The notes under the pieces are model-generated. The model did not search any database and was not told the DNA's origin. It saw only the letters and a program-made list of their open reading frames with translations. This document shows positions 33,392 to 41,742 of a DNA stretch of 64,000 nucleotides, piece after piece. Origin of the DNA: Acidobacteriota bacterium (lineage in GTDB: Bacteria > Acidobacteriota > Vicinamibacteria > Vicinamibacterales > JAFNAJ01); contig JAHDVP010000004.1 in assembly GCA_023384575.1 (NCBI GenBank), forward strand, positions 105,696 to 169,695, read 5' to 3'. Numbering within the stretch: the stretch's first letter is position 1; the number at the start of each line of letters is the position of its first letter. The position numbers and the translations under genes were made by a program.

Positions 33392-33650
33392 ATGCGGCAG
33401 GTCAAGCGCATCGGCTACGTCCTGAAGAGCCTCCACGAGCCGCCGCACTTCCACGTCGGGGTCACGGCGGCCGCGCATGATTCGCCTTGCCGACCACAAT
33501 GCCGGCCGTTGTCCTCATACGGTGCGGTATCGGCCATGGTCCCTGCACGTGACTATCGAGTTCGCGGCAGAACAAGCAGCCCTGCGATTCGAGCGGTACC
33601 TGAAGTCCGGCTCTGGCCGGGCCTTCGCGAAGCGCCATTTCGAATCGTGA
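33392..33650 (+). pseudogene. GIY-YIG endonuclease, frameshifted
   Basis: The first frame starts MRQVKRIGYVLKSLHEPPHF and ends near HVGVT. After a frame change near 33475 the family continues as RLADHNAGRCPHTVRYRPW, HVTIEFAAEQAALRFERYL and KSGSGRAFAKRHFES with a stop at 33650. This matches the ~90-residue single-domain GIY-YIG nucleases (UPF0213 type). The intact gene was probably inactivated here. Confidence 0.72.
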
Positions 33651-33659
33651 GCCGCTCCG

Positions 33660-33845
33660 GCCGTTTCCGGCGGTTTGCGCGGTGAGTGCCTTGTCCCGTC
33701 GGTTCCGCAAGGCGGCGGCCGTCACACGCTCGAGAACCTGCCGCTTCGTGAAGCGGCCCGTCGCGTAGTCCTCGAATGCCTTGCGGATGATTGGCGCACG
33801 TTCGGGATTCTTCATCCTGTCGGCAGGCTGGGCGAACTTCGGCAC
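33660..33845 (-). pseudogene. remnant of a second serine recombinase
   Basis: The minus strand frame reads NPERAPIIRKAFEDYATGRF then TKRQVLERVTAAALRNRRDK. This aligns with HDPERAPLVHRAFKEYATGRF... in the middle of the intact recombinase at 25983-27557. Upstream and downstream recombinase parts are missing. It lies on the same strand and upstream (in its reading sense) of tail repeat 3, which may be its original C-terminal end. Confidence 0.75.
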
Positions 33846-33849
33846 TCCG

Positions 33850-34485
33850 CTCTACGACATCACTTTCAGCGCGCAGAATCCACGAACCGATCGGGTGGCC
33901 CCGCACGCATCGATGACCTCGCCAGGCCGGAGACGGCCGGTCGAGAGCATCCTTCGCCAGGTTGCTGAGAAGCCCGATGCTGTTCCTCTCGATGTAACCG
34001 CGCAGGCTGTCTGGCCCCGGAGCGTCGTCAACGGCAAGCCACAGGACCGACATCGCCCCGATCAGCGAGCTAACGTCGCGTTCGAGGGCGTGCTCGAGTC
34101 CTCTGACCTCGCGAGAGGCATTGCTCCCGAGACCCCACGTGGAGACGGTCGCCGCCTCCGGAAGCGTCGACCCCACCAACAGCCTGAAGATTGAACCGCG
34201 ATGGTTCCCTCCCCCCGAAGCCTGCTGTCCCCTGTGCTGCGACAGCCGGTTCCACAGTGTCGTCGAGGAACCTGACGTCAGGGCGTGAGTTCCAACGCGG
34301 ACAATGCGAGGACCCGAGCCGGAGTCGCTTCTCTCCTGCCCTGGCTCCCGGAAGAAGTAGACCCCACGCGCTGGCCAGGGCATCCGGCCGCGGCACTGCC
34401 AAAGCAGCCGCGCTCCACCGATTCGATTCTCCAGCGTAGATAGAAGCTCGTAGAAGCGGACGAGGTCGTCCAGCCGTCGAGGCAT
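33850..34485 (-). CDS. GIY-YIG-like protein, C-terminus disrupted
   Basis: The N-terminal ~180 residues look intact: RGVYFFREPGQERSDSGSG and IVRVGTHALTSGSSTTLWNR then LSQHRG (the GIY-YIG-like core), GGGNHRGSIFRLLVGSTL, and LWLAVDDAPGPDSLRGYIER. The family is known to me only as uncharacterised. After SPAWRGHRCVRG the frame loses similarity and runs into the recombinase remnant, so the C-terminus is truncated. Probably non-functional or altered. Confidence 0.6.
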
Positions 34486-34501
34486 TGTGGCTGGACGACG
34501 G

Positions 34502-34966
34502 TCAGCGGTTGCCGGCGTCGGGAGGGGGTTCGGCCGAATCTGCGAACGGGTTGACCACCGTCACGCCCGCGATGATCTGCCCGGGATTGAGGTCCTCGGA
34601 CAGCACGCGTGTGGCGCCGCTACGCGCCGCGGCGGCGACGATCAACGCGTCCCAGAAGCTGATGCCGGCCTCGTCCTCGATTCGGAATGCCTCTTTGACG
34701 TCGCCGGTCTCTGGCTCGACGCACCACGGGATGTACGTCCCCACAACCGCTCGCGCGTCTGCCTTCGATACCGGCGTCCTGATCTTGCGGGTGACGTTGA
34801 CGTAGAACTCGTGGAGGACCTGGGTGCTGAGGACGCCGGTTCGCGCGAGCCACAGGTCACGCAGCAGCGCCTTGGCCACGTCGCGTTTCCGACCCGCGTC
34901 CACGTCGTGGGCGTAGATCAGGACGTTCGAGTCGACGAACGCCTTATCGCTCGTGCCACTGGTCAC
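34502..34966 (-). CDS. PIN-domain toxin, pair 3
   Basis: 154 residues from a GTG at 34966. PIN features: KAFVDSNVLIYAHDVDAGRK at the N-terminus, STQVLHEFYVNVTRK, EAGISFWDALIVAAAARSG and RVLSEDLNPGQ. This is the COG5573-type PIN family, distinct from pairs 1 and 2. It overlaps the antitoxin end by 23 bases. The proline-rich tail (SAEPPPDAGNR) is atypical. Confidence 0.82.
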   Translation of the reverse strand: MTSGTSDKAFVDSNVLIYAHDVDAGRKRDVAKALLRDLWLARTGVLSTQVLHEFYVNVTRKIRTPVSKADARAVVGTYIPWCVEPETGDVKEAFRIEDEAGISFWDALIVAAAARSGATRVLSEDLNPGQIIAGVTVVNPFADSAEPPPDAGNR

Positions 34967-35195
34967 GCGTGGATTCGATCCGGCCGCCAAGGTGGAATCC
35001 CTGCTCAAGAAGCGCGAGCGCCCGCCGCTGCGCCTGCTGGTAGGCGTCGTCCTCCCCGACCAGCGCCTCGATCTGCTCGGCGAGCAGGCCGCTGATGGAC
35101 GTGTTCCGCTTGGCCGCGAGGACTTTGGCCTTGCGCAGGGTGCGCCGATTCAGGCGGACTGTGATGTTCTGGGTCGCAGACTCAGGTGTTGCCAT
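34944..35195 (-). CDS. antitoxin, pair 3
   Basis: 83 residues. The N-terminus QNITVRLNRRTLRKAKVLAA with SISGLLAEQIEALVGEDD fits an RHH (CopG-like) fold. The C-terminal part (LLEQGFHLGGRIESTRDQWH) is the usual toxin-contacting segment for COG5573 partners. It has its own palindromic operator ten bases upstream. Confidence 0.8.
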   Translation of the reverse strand: MATPESATQNITVRLNRRTLRKAKVLAAKRNTSISGLLAEQIEALVGEDDAYQQAQRRALALLEQGFHLGGRIESTRDQWHER

Positions 35196-35204
35196 GGCGG
35201 CCTC

Positions 35205-35223
35205 TGCACGTATTATACGTGCA
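35205..35223. promoter_or_regulatory. palindromic operator/-10 of TA pair 3
   Basis: TGCACGTA-TTA-TACGTGCA is a perfect 19-bp palindrome. On the minus strand its centre reads TATAAT, so the operator coincides with the likely -10 box of the antitoxin gene. Coordinates may be off by one base. Confidence 0.65.
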
Positions 35224-35547
35224 ACACGGCAACGATGAGACTCCCTGCTCGGAAGTGCCTGAGGGGTCTGAGATGCGGGTCCGCGACGAGATCGAACGAC
35301 GGTTCCTGTCGCCAGGAATCCAAGAGCGGCGGCTCGCTCGCTGAAAGTAGGACCGCTCGTCCAATGCTCCCGGAACTCGACGTAGTCCATGTTGAGGATT
35401 CGGGGATGCCGCGCTTTTCTCGCGCCGCTCGGCCGGCGGCGGCCCAGACCGGTCCTCGGCCACGGCGCGCCGCCTGACGGCGCCGCGAGCGGGCACGACC
35501 CCGGTCGGTTCCACCCGACAACCCCACGCTGCGCAGATGACCTTGCG
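35224..35547. other. gene-free gap between TA pairs 3 and 4
   Basis: About 320 bases with only shadow-type frames; no RNA, repeat or motif was recognised. Confidence 0.4.
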
Positions 35548-35976
35548 TCAGTCGAGCGGGTGCCGACAGCGGAGCCGTGGAAAGCGCGCGTAGTCGCGGT
35601 CGGTCGTGATGTAGGTGCAGTTGTGTTCGACGGCGATCGCGGCCAGGTAGGCGTCCTGGATGAGATTGCCACGACAATCTACGCGGGCGCAGAGTTCGCG
35701 AAAGATCGGCCAGTGACCGCTCTCGGCGCGCATGGCGATGGCGGCGGGCGCAGCCAGACACGCGTCGATGAACGCCTCAACGATGTCGCGCGGACTCGGG
35801 GGCCTGAAGACGGCGGGATGCGTCGCGATTCGCATCACCGCCGAAAGCACAGGCTCGAACAGGGCGACGGACTCCGTGCCGTTCAGCGCATCCTGCAACC
35901 AGGCATGATACTCAGCGTGGCGCTCGCTCTCTTCGCGAAAGGCGTAGAGGAGCACGTTGACGTCCGGCGCGATCAT
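35548..35976 (-). CDS. vapC: VapC-type PIN toxin, pair 4
   Basis: 142 residues: APDVNVLLYAFREESERHAE at the N-terminus, SVALFEPVLSAVMRIATHP, GNLIQDAYLAAIAVEHNC and YITTDRDYARFPRLRC. This is the classic TA-associated VapC branch with Asp residues of the PIN site. It overlaps the antitoxin by four bases. Confidence 0.88.
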   Translation of the reverse strand: MIAPDVNVLLYAFREESERHAEYHAWLQDALNGTESVALFEPVLSAVMRIATHPAVFRPPSPRDIVEAFIDACLAAPAAIAMRAESGHWPIFRELCARVDCRGNLIQDAYLAAIAVEHNCTYITTDRDYARFPRLRCRHPLD

Positions 35977-36212
35977 CGAATGCCGTCCATCCGGTCGTAG
36001 ACCGTCCCCATCTCATCGAGGCTCAGCCCCGACTGCAATCCCTCGCCCTTGAATGTCGGGAGGCGCACCTGAGGCCGGCGCTTGCCACGACGTTCTGCCA
36101 AGCGGGCTCGGAGGGCCTCTTCCACGAGCGCGGTCAACGTCGTCCCGTGCCGGGCGGCGTACGACTTCGCCCGGCGGTGCAGCTCGTCGTCGAGCGAGAT
36201 GATGGTGCGCAT
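35973..36212 (-). CDS. vapB: VapB-type RHH antitoxin, pair 4
   Basis: 79 residues, RHH domain MRTIISLDDELHRRAKSYAA and TLTALVEEALRARLAER. The C-terminal segment (LPTFKGEGLQSGLSLDEM) contains the typical VapB toxin-binding motif around GLSLD. It overlaps the toxin start as ATGA. Confidence 0.87.
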   Translation of the reverse strand: MRTIISLDDELHRRAKSYAARHGTTLTALVEEALRARLAERRGKRRPQVRLPTFKGEGLQSGLSLDEMGTVYDRMDGIR

Positions 36213-36224
36213 GCCAGCCTCTGC

Positions 36225-36240
36225 TGATATCAATGTATCA
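36225..36240. promoter_or_regulatory. possible operator of TA pair 4
   Basis: TGATA, six bases, TATCA, in the AT-rich patch 13 bases upstream of the vapB start. It is shorter than the other TA operators. Confidence 0.4.
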
Positions 36241-36363
36241 CGCCGCGGCGCGGCCCGCCCCGCGTGCGACGAGACGGTCGACGCCGCCGATGCGGCGCAA
36301 TCGCCCCGAACGCACCCGCGACGATATCGTGGGCACACACGGCGCATCCTCGTCCCGGAACGG

Positions 36364-38205
36364 CTACCGTCCCCGTCCACCCAACGCGCGGTCGAGGTTG
36401 AAGGCCGCCGAGATCAGCCCCAGATGCGTGAAGGCCTGGGGAAAGTTGCCCAGCGCCTCGCCGCTCGTCCCCGTCTGCTCGGCGTACAGTCCCAGGTGAT
36501 TGGCGAAGCCGAGCATCTGCTCGAACCGCAGCCGGGCCGTCCTCAGGCGTTCCGGATCGGTTCGGCCGGCGCGGGTCATCGCCTCGATCAGCCAGAACGA
36601 GCACATGTTGAACGTGCCCTCCTCTCCAGGCAGCCCGTCGGGCGCCTCGCTGGGGTCGTACCGGTAGACGAGGCCGTCGGCGGCCAGCCCGCGGTCGCGG
36701 CGCGGCGCCCGCACGGCATCGATCGTCGCCAGCATGCGCGGGTCGTTCGGCGAGGTGAAGAAGACGAGCGGCAGGAGCAGCAGCGAGGCGTCGAGCGCGT
36801 CCGACCCGTAGCTCTGGACGAACGCCTTCCGGTGCGGATCCCACCCCCGCTCCATGACCTCTTCCATGATTGCGTCGCGGATCTTCAGCCACCGCTCGCG
36901 GTCGGCCGGGAACGACCTTTTGTCGGCCAGGCGCAGCCCGCGGTCGAGCGCCACCCAGCTCAGCACTCGTGAATAGACGAAGTCGCGGCGCCCGCCGCGC
37001 ACTTCCCAGATCCCCTCGTCCGGCCGCTGCCAGTTGTCGCACAGCCAGTCGATCATGGTGCGCAGCTGCACCCAGTCGTCGTACGCGAGCGGCGAGGCGT
37101 ACTTGTTGTGCAGGTACACCGAGTCCATCAGCTCGCCGTAGATGTCGAGCTGGAGCTGATCGTGGGCGCCGTTGCCAATCCGGACCGGCCGCGACCCGCG
37201 GTACCCCTCCAGGTGGGGCAGCTCGAACTCCTCGAGGTCCGACCGGCCGTCGATGCCGTACATGAGCTGCAGCGGGCCGGCCGAATGCGAGTCGGGGTGC
37301 CGCCAGCGCTCGCGCAGCCAGTCCATGAAGTGGACCGCTTCGTTGGTGAACCCGATTCGCAGCAGGGCGTACAACGTGAAGGCCGCATCGCGGATCCAGG
37401 TGTATCGGTAGTCCCAGTTGCGGACGCCGCCGATTCCCTCCGGCAGGCTGGTGGTCGGCGCGGCGACGATGGCCCCGGTCGGTTCGTAGGTCAGGAGCTT
37501 CAACGCCAGGGCCGAGCGCGTGACGTGCTCGCGCCAGCGGCCGGTGTACGTGCACTGGCTCAGCCACCGGTGCCAGTAGTCGACCGTGCGTCGAAACAGC
37601 GCCTCGGCCTCGGCGGCGGTCGGGCACGCGCAGGGATCGTGTCCTGGAGGAAGGAGCCGGAGTACGAACGTCTGCTCTTCTCCCGGGCCGAGCGTGATCT
37701 CCGTCCACGCGGCGCCGTTGTCGATTCGCAGCGGCACCGGCGAGGACAGCGCCAGTGACAATCCTGCCCCCTCGAAGCGCACGCCGCCGGAGTCCGCCAC
37801 GACCGTATGGGGCGCCCGCGCGTAGTCAAACGCCGGCCGGCACTCGATCCGCACCGGCAGCCGTCCCTGGACGACGTGAATCCGGCGAACGAGCTCGTGC
37901 GTGCAGACGTCTCCAGCCTCCGGCACCGGCATGAAGTCGACGAGCTCGACGATGCCGTCCGGGTGCATGAAGCGGGTCATGAGGACGTTGGTGTCCGGCC
38001 AGTAGAACTGCTTGTGGCGGGCCCCCTCGATCACCGGCGCGATCCGGAAGCGGCCGCCCCGGGCATCGTCGAGGATCGCGCCGAACACGCTCGGTGAGTC
38101 GAAGCGCGGAAGGCAGAGCCAGTCAATCGAGCCGTCGAGCCCGACGAGCGCCGCGGTCCGCAGGTTGCCGATGATGCCGTAGTGCTCGATTGGCTGATAG
38201 GCCAT
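36364..38205 (-). CDS. glycoside hydrolase family 15 (glucoamylase/trehalase-like)
   Basis: A cytoplasmic-type GH15 enzyme of 613 residues that inverts alpha-glucosidic bonds. Hallmarks: [19 protein letters not shown] and [18 protein letters not shown] at the N-terminus, [20 protein letters not shown] near residue 270, [20 protein letters not shown] near residue 395 and [16 protein letters not shown] near residue 535 with acidic catalytic-site residues. Related bacterial proteins include trehalases, so substrate is open. The ATG at 38205 is preferred over one 42 bases upstream. It is divergent from the GH127 gene. Confidence 0.9.
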   Translation of the reverse strand: MAYQPIEHYGIIGNLRTAALVGLDGSIDWLCLPRFDSPSVFGAILDDARGGRFRIAPVIEGARHKQFYWPDTNVLMTRFMHPDGIVELVDFMPVPEAGDVCTHELVRRIHVVQGRLPVRIECRPAFDYARAPHTVVADSGGVRFEGAGLSLALSSPVPLRIDNGAAWTEITLGPGEEQTFVLRLLPPGHDPCACPTAAEAEALFRRTVDYWHRWLSQCTYTGRWREHVTRSALALKLLTYEPTGAIVAAPTTSLPEGIGGVRNWDYRYTWIRDAAFTLYALLRIGFTNEAVHFMDWLRERWRHPDSHSAGPLQLMYGIDGRSDLEEFELPHLEGYRGSRPVRIGNGAHDQLQLDIYGELMDSVYLHNKYASPLAYDDWVQLRTMIDWLCDNWQRPDEGIWEVRGGRRDFVYSRVLSWVALDRGLRLADKRSFPADRERWLKIRDAIMEEVMERGWDPHRKAFVQSYGSDALDASLLLLPLVFFTSPNDPRMLATIDAVRAPRRDRGLAADGLVYRYDPSEAPDGLPGEEGTFNMCSFWLIEAMTRAGRTDPERLRTARLRFEQMLGFANHLGLYAEQTGTSGEALGNFPQAFTHLGLISAAFNLDRALGGRGR

Positions 38206-38521
38206 GGATGGTCCTCGCCCCGGGTTCGGGCTCATCACGGCTTCCACGTCACCCCTCTGAGGCGGATGGCTTCATGATACCCGGCGCTCGGATCGGGATC
38301 CCACACCCGCGCCCGCGGACGCGACCGCCCATCGGAGTACGAGCCCAGCCCGTACGTCTCGGATGGAGGGTCGGGACGGCCGGCACTCGAGCTCGGCGGC
38401 GCTGGCGGCGCGTCTGGACGCTGGGCGCAGGCGATCGAGTGCGCCAGACGGTCCGATCGCACATAATTTCTCCTGGAGCCTCCCGTTCGGTTGGCTTGGC
38501 ACACCCAGTGGAGTTGCCGAT
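38206..38521. other. divergent promoter region between GH15 and GH127 genes
   Basis: A 316-base gap. A CATAAT box with nearby TTCTCCTGGAGCC at 38462-38482 may serve the plus-strand gene. No clear operator was found. Confidence 0.4.
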
Positions 38522-41500
38522 ATGACCCGTGTCTTCCTTCCGCTGCTCCTGACGTTCTCGACCCTCGTCGCGGTCGTCGCCTACCACGCACCCCAGGACG
38601 CGCAAACCTCCGGCCAGGGCGGCGATCAGTTCCTCGATGGCATCGGCGAAACGGCCCTGATCGCGCGCTACGTCTTCAACGGCAACGCCGAGGACTCGTC
38701 GAGAAACCAGCTGCATGCGACGGTACGCGGCACCGGCGGCGTCTTCGTCGACGACCCCAGCGGCCGTCAGTCATTGCTCCTCACGGGCGATGGCAGCCAC
38801 GTGCAGCTGCCGGCCGACGCGCTCGCGGGTGAAGACGCGGTGACCGTGGTCGGCTGGCTCTTCGTGCCCACCGGCGGGTCCGGGCCGGTCTTCGACTTCG
38901 GCCAGGGCCCGGCGACGAGGGTGTTCGCCCTCGTCGATGCCCAGGCGTTCCGCGCCGTGGCGGTCGTCGGCGGCCAGATTCGCGCGGAGACGCCGGCGAA
39001 GCCGATCCTCGAGAACCAGTGGCTGCACTTCGCCGTGGTGCTCGACCCCGCCAGCCGGGTGCTGACGTCCTACGTCGACGGCACACGCGCGGGGCAGGCG
39101 ACGAACGTCGACGTCACACCGGCGCAGATCGTGCCCCAGGGCTCCGCGACCAACCGCCTCTTCCTGGGCCGCGCGCAGGACGAGAAGACCCCGACGCTCC
39201 ACGGCCGCCTGCGCGACGTCCGCCTCTATCGCATCGCGCTCGGCGAGGACTCAGTAGCGACCATCCGGCGTAATGCGCTCGCGACGACTCGAACGACACG
39301 CGCGAGGGAGGCGCCGCCCGAGATCTCGACGGCCAACATCCCAGGCGACTCGCCGCTGGCCACGCGACTCACGAACGTCGCCGACATCACCGTGCAAACG
39401 GTCGTGGGAATGCTGCCGCGGCTCCCGGCCACCATCCCTGCGACCTACGCGGGCGGCGTGGCGGGCCACGTCCGCGTCATCTGGCCCTCGCCGACCGACA
39501 ACGCGCAGGTGCTCGAGCCCGGCACCTTCACCGTGGCCGGCCGCGTGTCCGGCACCCGTTTCGAGCCGAAGGCCACCGTGATCGTCTCGGTGCCCGTGGG
39601 CACCACGACGCCGCCCGAGCGGCTGGTCGAGGCGTTCCCCCTCGAACGGGTGGCGCTCGATCGCGACGCGCAGGGACGCGAGACGCCCTTCATGAGGAAC
39701 CGCGACAAGTTCCTGCGCGGTCTCGCGGCCACGAGTCCAGACAGCTTCCTCTACAACTTCAGGGACGCGTTCGGCCAGCCGCAGCCGGAGGGCGCCACGC
39801 CACTCCAGAGCTGGGACAGCCAGACGACGAGGCTGAGGGGGCATGCGACGGGCCACTACCTCACGGCCATCGCGCAGGCGTACGCGAGCACCGGGGACGA
39901 TCCGGCGCTCAAGGCCACGTTCCTCCAGAAGATGACCTACCTGGTGGACACCCTCCACGACCTGTCGCGCAAGTCGGGCCGGCCGGCGCAGGAGGGCGGA
40001 CCGTTCGTGGCGGACCCCACGGCCGTGCCGGTCGGTCCGGGCCGCGAAGGCTACGACTCGAATCTCAGGGCCGGCGCCATCCGCACCGACTACTGGAACT
40101 GGGGCACGGGCTTCATCAGCGGGTATCCTCCCGATCAGTTCATCATGCTCGAGCGTGGAGCCACCTACGGCACGCAGGACAGCCAGGTGTGGGCGCCGTA
40201 CTACACGCTGCACAAGATCCTCGCGGGCCTGCTCGACATCTACGAGGTCGCCGGGAACGAGAAGGCGCTCGAGATCGCACGCGGCATGGGCCTCTGGGTT
40301 CATGCGCGGCTCGCGGCACTGCCGGCCGAGACGCGCATCAGCATGTGGAACCGGTACATCGCGGGCGAATACGGCGGCATGAACGAGGTGATGGCGCGGC
40401 TGTTCCGCCTCACGGGCGATCGCCGCTTCGTGGAGACGGCGAAGCTCTTCGACAACACGAACTTCTTCTTCGGCAACGCCAGCCACGATCACGGTTTGGC
40501 CAGGGGCGTCGATACCGTGCGCGGCAAGCACGCCAACCAGCACATCCCGCAGATCACCGGCGCGCTCGAGACGTTTCGCGCGACCAACGAGCTGCCGTAC
40601 TACCTCATCGCCGCCAACTTCTGGGAGATCGTCAACACGGGCTACAGCTACAGCATTGGCGGCGTGGCCGGCGCCCGCAACCCGAACAACGCCGAGTGCT
40701 TCACCATCCAGCCGAATACGCTGTGGGAGCACGGCTTCTCGCCGGGCGGCCAGAACGAGACCTGCGCGACGTACAACCTGCTGAAGCTCGACCGGCAGCT
40801 CTTCATGTACGACCAGGCCGCGAAGTACATGGACCACTACGAACGCGCGGTCTACAACCACATCCTCGCCTCGGTCGCGGAAGAAGACGCCGGCAACACG
40901 TATCACGTGCCGCTCAACCCCGGCGCTCAGAAGCGGTTCAACAACGCCGAGATGAACGGGTTCACCTGCTGTAACGGCACGGCGATCGAGAGCCACACCA
41001 AACTGCAGGACACGATCTACTTCCACAGCGCCGACCACTCGACGCTCTACGTCAACCTCTTCATTCCGTCGACGCTCACGTGGGTCGAGCGCAAGGTCAC
41101 CGTGCAACAGGTCACCGACTTCCCGTACGCCGACACGACGAAGCTCATCGTCAAGGGGGCGGGACGCTTCGACGTCAAGGTGCGCGTGCCCGCGTGGGCA
41201 ACGCGCGGGTTCTTCGTGAGGGTCAACGGCCAGGACGAGGCGGTGGACGCGACGCCGGGCCGCTACGTGACGCTCGCACGCACCTGGCGCGACAGCGACA
41301 CGATCGAGCTTCGCATGCCGTTCTCCTTCCACCTCGATCACGTGATGGACCAGCCGAACGTGGCGAGCCTCTTCTGGGGGCCGGTGCTGCTGGCCGCGCA
41401 GGAGCCGGCGGCGCGCACCGACTGGCGCGAGGTCGTGCTCGATGCCAGCGACATCAGCCGGTCGATCGAGGGCGATCCCGCCACGCTTCGTTTTTCGATG

Positions 41501-41575
41501 GCCGGCGTGCCGTTCAAGCCGTTCTTCGAGACCTACGGGCGGCACTCGGTCTACCTGCACGTGTCGTTCAAGTAG
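38522..41575 (+). CDS. secreted LamG-like plus GH127 beta-L-arabinofuranosidase-type protein
   Basis: A 1017-residue exported enzyme. A signal peptide (MTRVFLPLLLTFSTLVAVVA) is followed by a LamG/concanavalin-like carbohydrate-binding domain (~30-255: ARYVFNGNAEDSSRNQLHAT ... HGRLRDVRLYRIALG), a linker, then a GH127 (DUF1680) catalytic domain from ~370. The zinc/nucleophile motif is conserved: ENETCATYN-type Glu-x-Cys near residue 745 and the Cys-Cys pair in FTCCNGTAIESH near residue 814. GH127 enzymes release beta-L-arabinofuranose from plant glycans; the exact substrate is inferred. Confidence 0.88.
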   Translation: MTRVFLPLLLTFSTLVAVVAYHAPQDAQTSGQGGDQFLDGIGETALIARYVFNGNAEDSSRNQLHATVRGTGGVFVDDPSGRQSLLLTGDGSHVQLPADALAGEDAVTVVGWLFVPTGGSGPVFDFGQGPATRVFALVDAQAFRAVAVVGGQIRAETPAKPILENQWLHFAVVLDPASRVLTSYVDGTRAGQATNVDVTPAQIVPQGSATNRLFLGRAQDEKTPTLHGRLRDVRLYRIALGEDSVATIRRNALATTRTTRAREAPPEISTANIPGDSPLATRLTNVADITVQTVVGMLPRLPATIPATYAGGVAGHVRVIWPSPTDNAQVLEPGTFTVAGRVSGTRFEPKATVIVSVPVGTTTPPERLVEAFPLERVALDRDAQGRETPFMRNRDKFLRGLAATSPDSFLYNFRDAFGQPQPEGATPLQSWDSQTTRLRGHATGHYLTAIAQAYASTGDDPALKATFLQKMTYLVDTLHDLSRKSGRPAQEGGPFVADPTAVPVGPGREGYDSNLRAGAIRTDYWNWGTGFISGYPPDQFIMLERGATYGTQDSQVWAPYYTLHKILAGLLDIYEVAGNEKALEIARGMGLWVHARLAALPAETRISMWNRYIAGEYGGMNEVMARLFRLTGDRRFVETAKLFDNTNFFFGNASHDHGLARGVDTVRGKHANQHIPQITGALETFRATNELPYYLIAANFWEIVNTGYSYSIGGVAGARNPNNAECFTIQPNTLWEHGFSPGGQNETCATYNLLKLDRQLFMYDQAAKYMDHYERAVYNHILASVAEEDAGNTYHVPLNPGAQKRFNNAEMNGFTCCNGTAIESHTKLQDTIYFHSADHSTLYVNLFIPSTLTWVERKVTVQQVTDFPYADTTKLIVKGAGRFDVKVRVPAWATRGFFVRVNGQDEAVDATPGRYVTLARTWRDSDTIELRMPFSFHLDHVMDQPNVASLFWGPVLLAAQEPAARTDWREVVLDASDISRSIEGDPATLRFSMAGVPFKPFFETYGRHSVYLHVSFK

Positions 41576-41699
41576 GGCGACGCCTGGGCCGGCGGCAACG
41601 GCCGGGCCCGGTTGCCATCAGGCGGCCAGCGGGTGTCTGCGCGTTCCGCCCCGCGCGTCACCTGCCGCCGCGTTCAGCGTCACGGCGTCGTCGGTGGTG

Positions 41700-41742
41700 G
41701 GGGTCAGGTCGTGAAGAAACCGTCGATTCAAGACCTGACCCC
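41700..41742. repeat. 43-bp palindromic repeat, copy E
   Basis: Arms GGGGTCAGGTCGTGAAG and TTCAAGACCTGACCCC. It lies between convergent genes; the minus-strand arm encodes the final GVRS and stop of the amino-acid permease. Confidence 0.9.

Noticed and set aside
39251..41560. 769-residue open frame antisense to the GH127 gene
   Set aside because: It is Arg/Val/Asp-rich shadow sequence with no domain, produced by high GC on the strand opposite an evident enzyme. The same holds for the long frames at 61098-63626 and 8676-10454.
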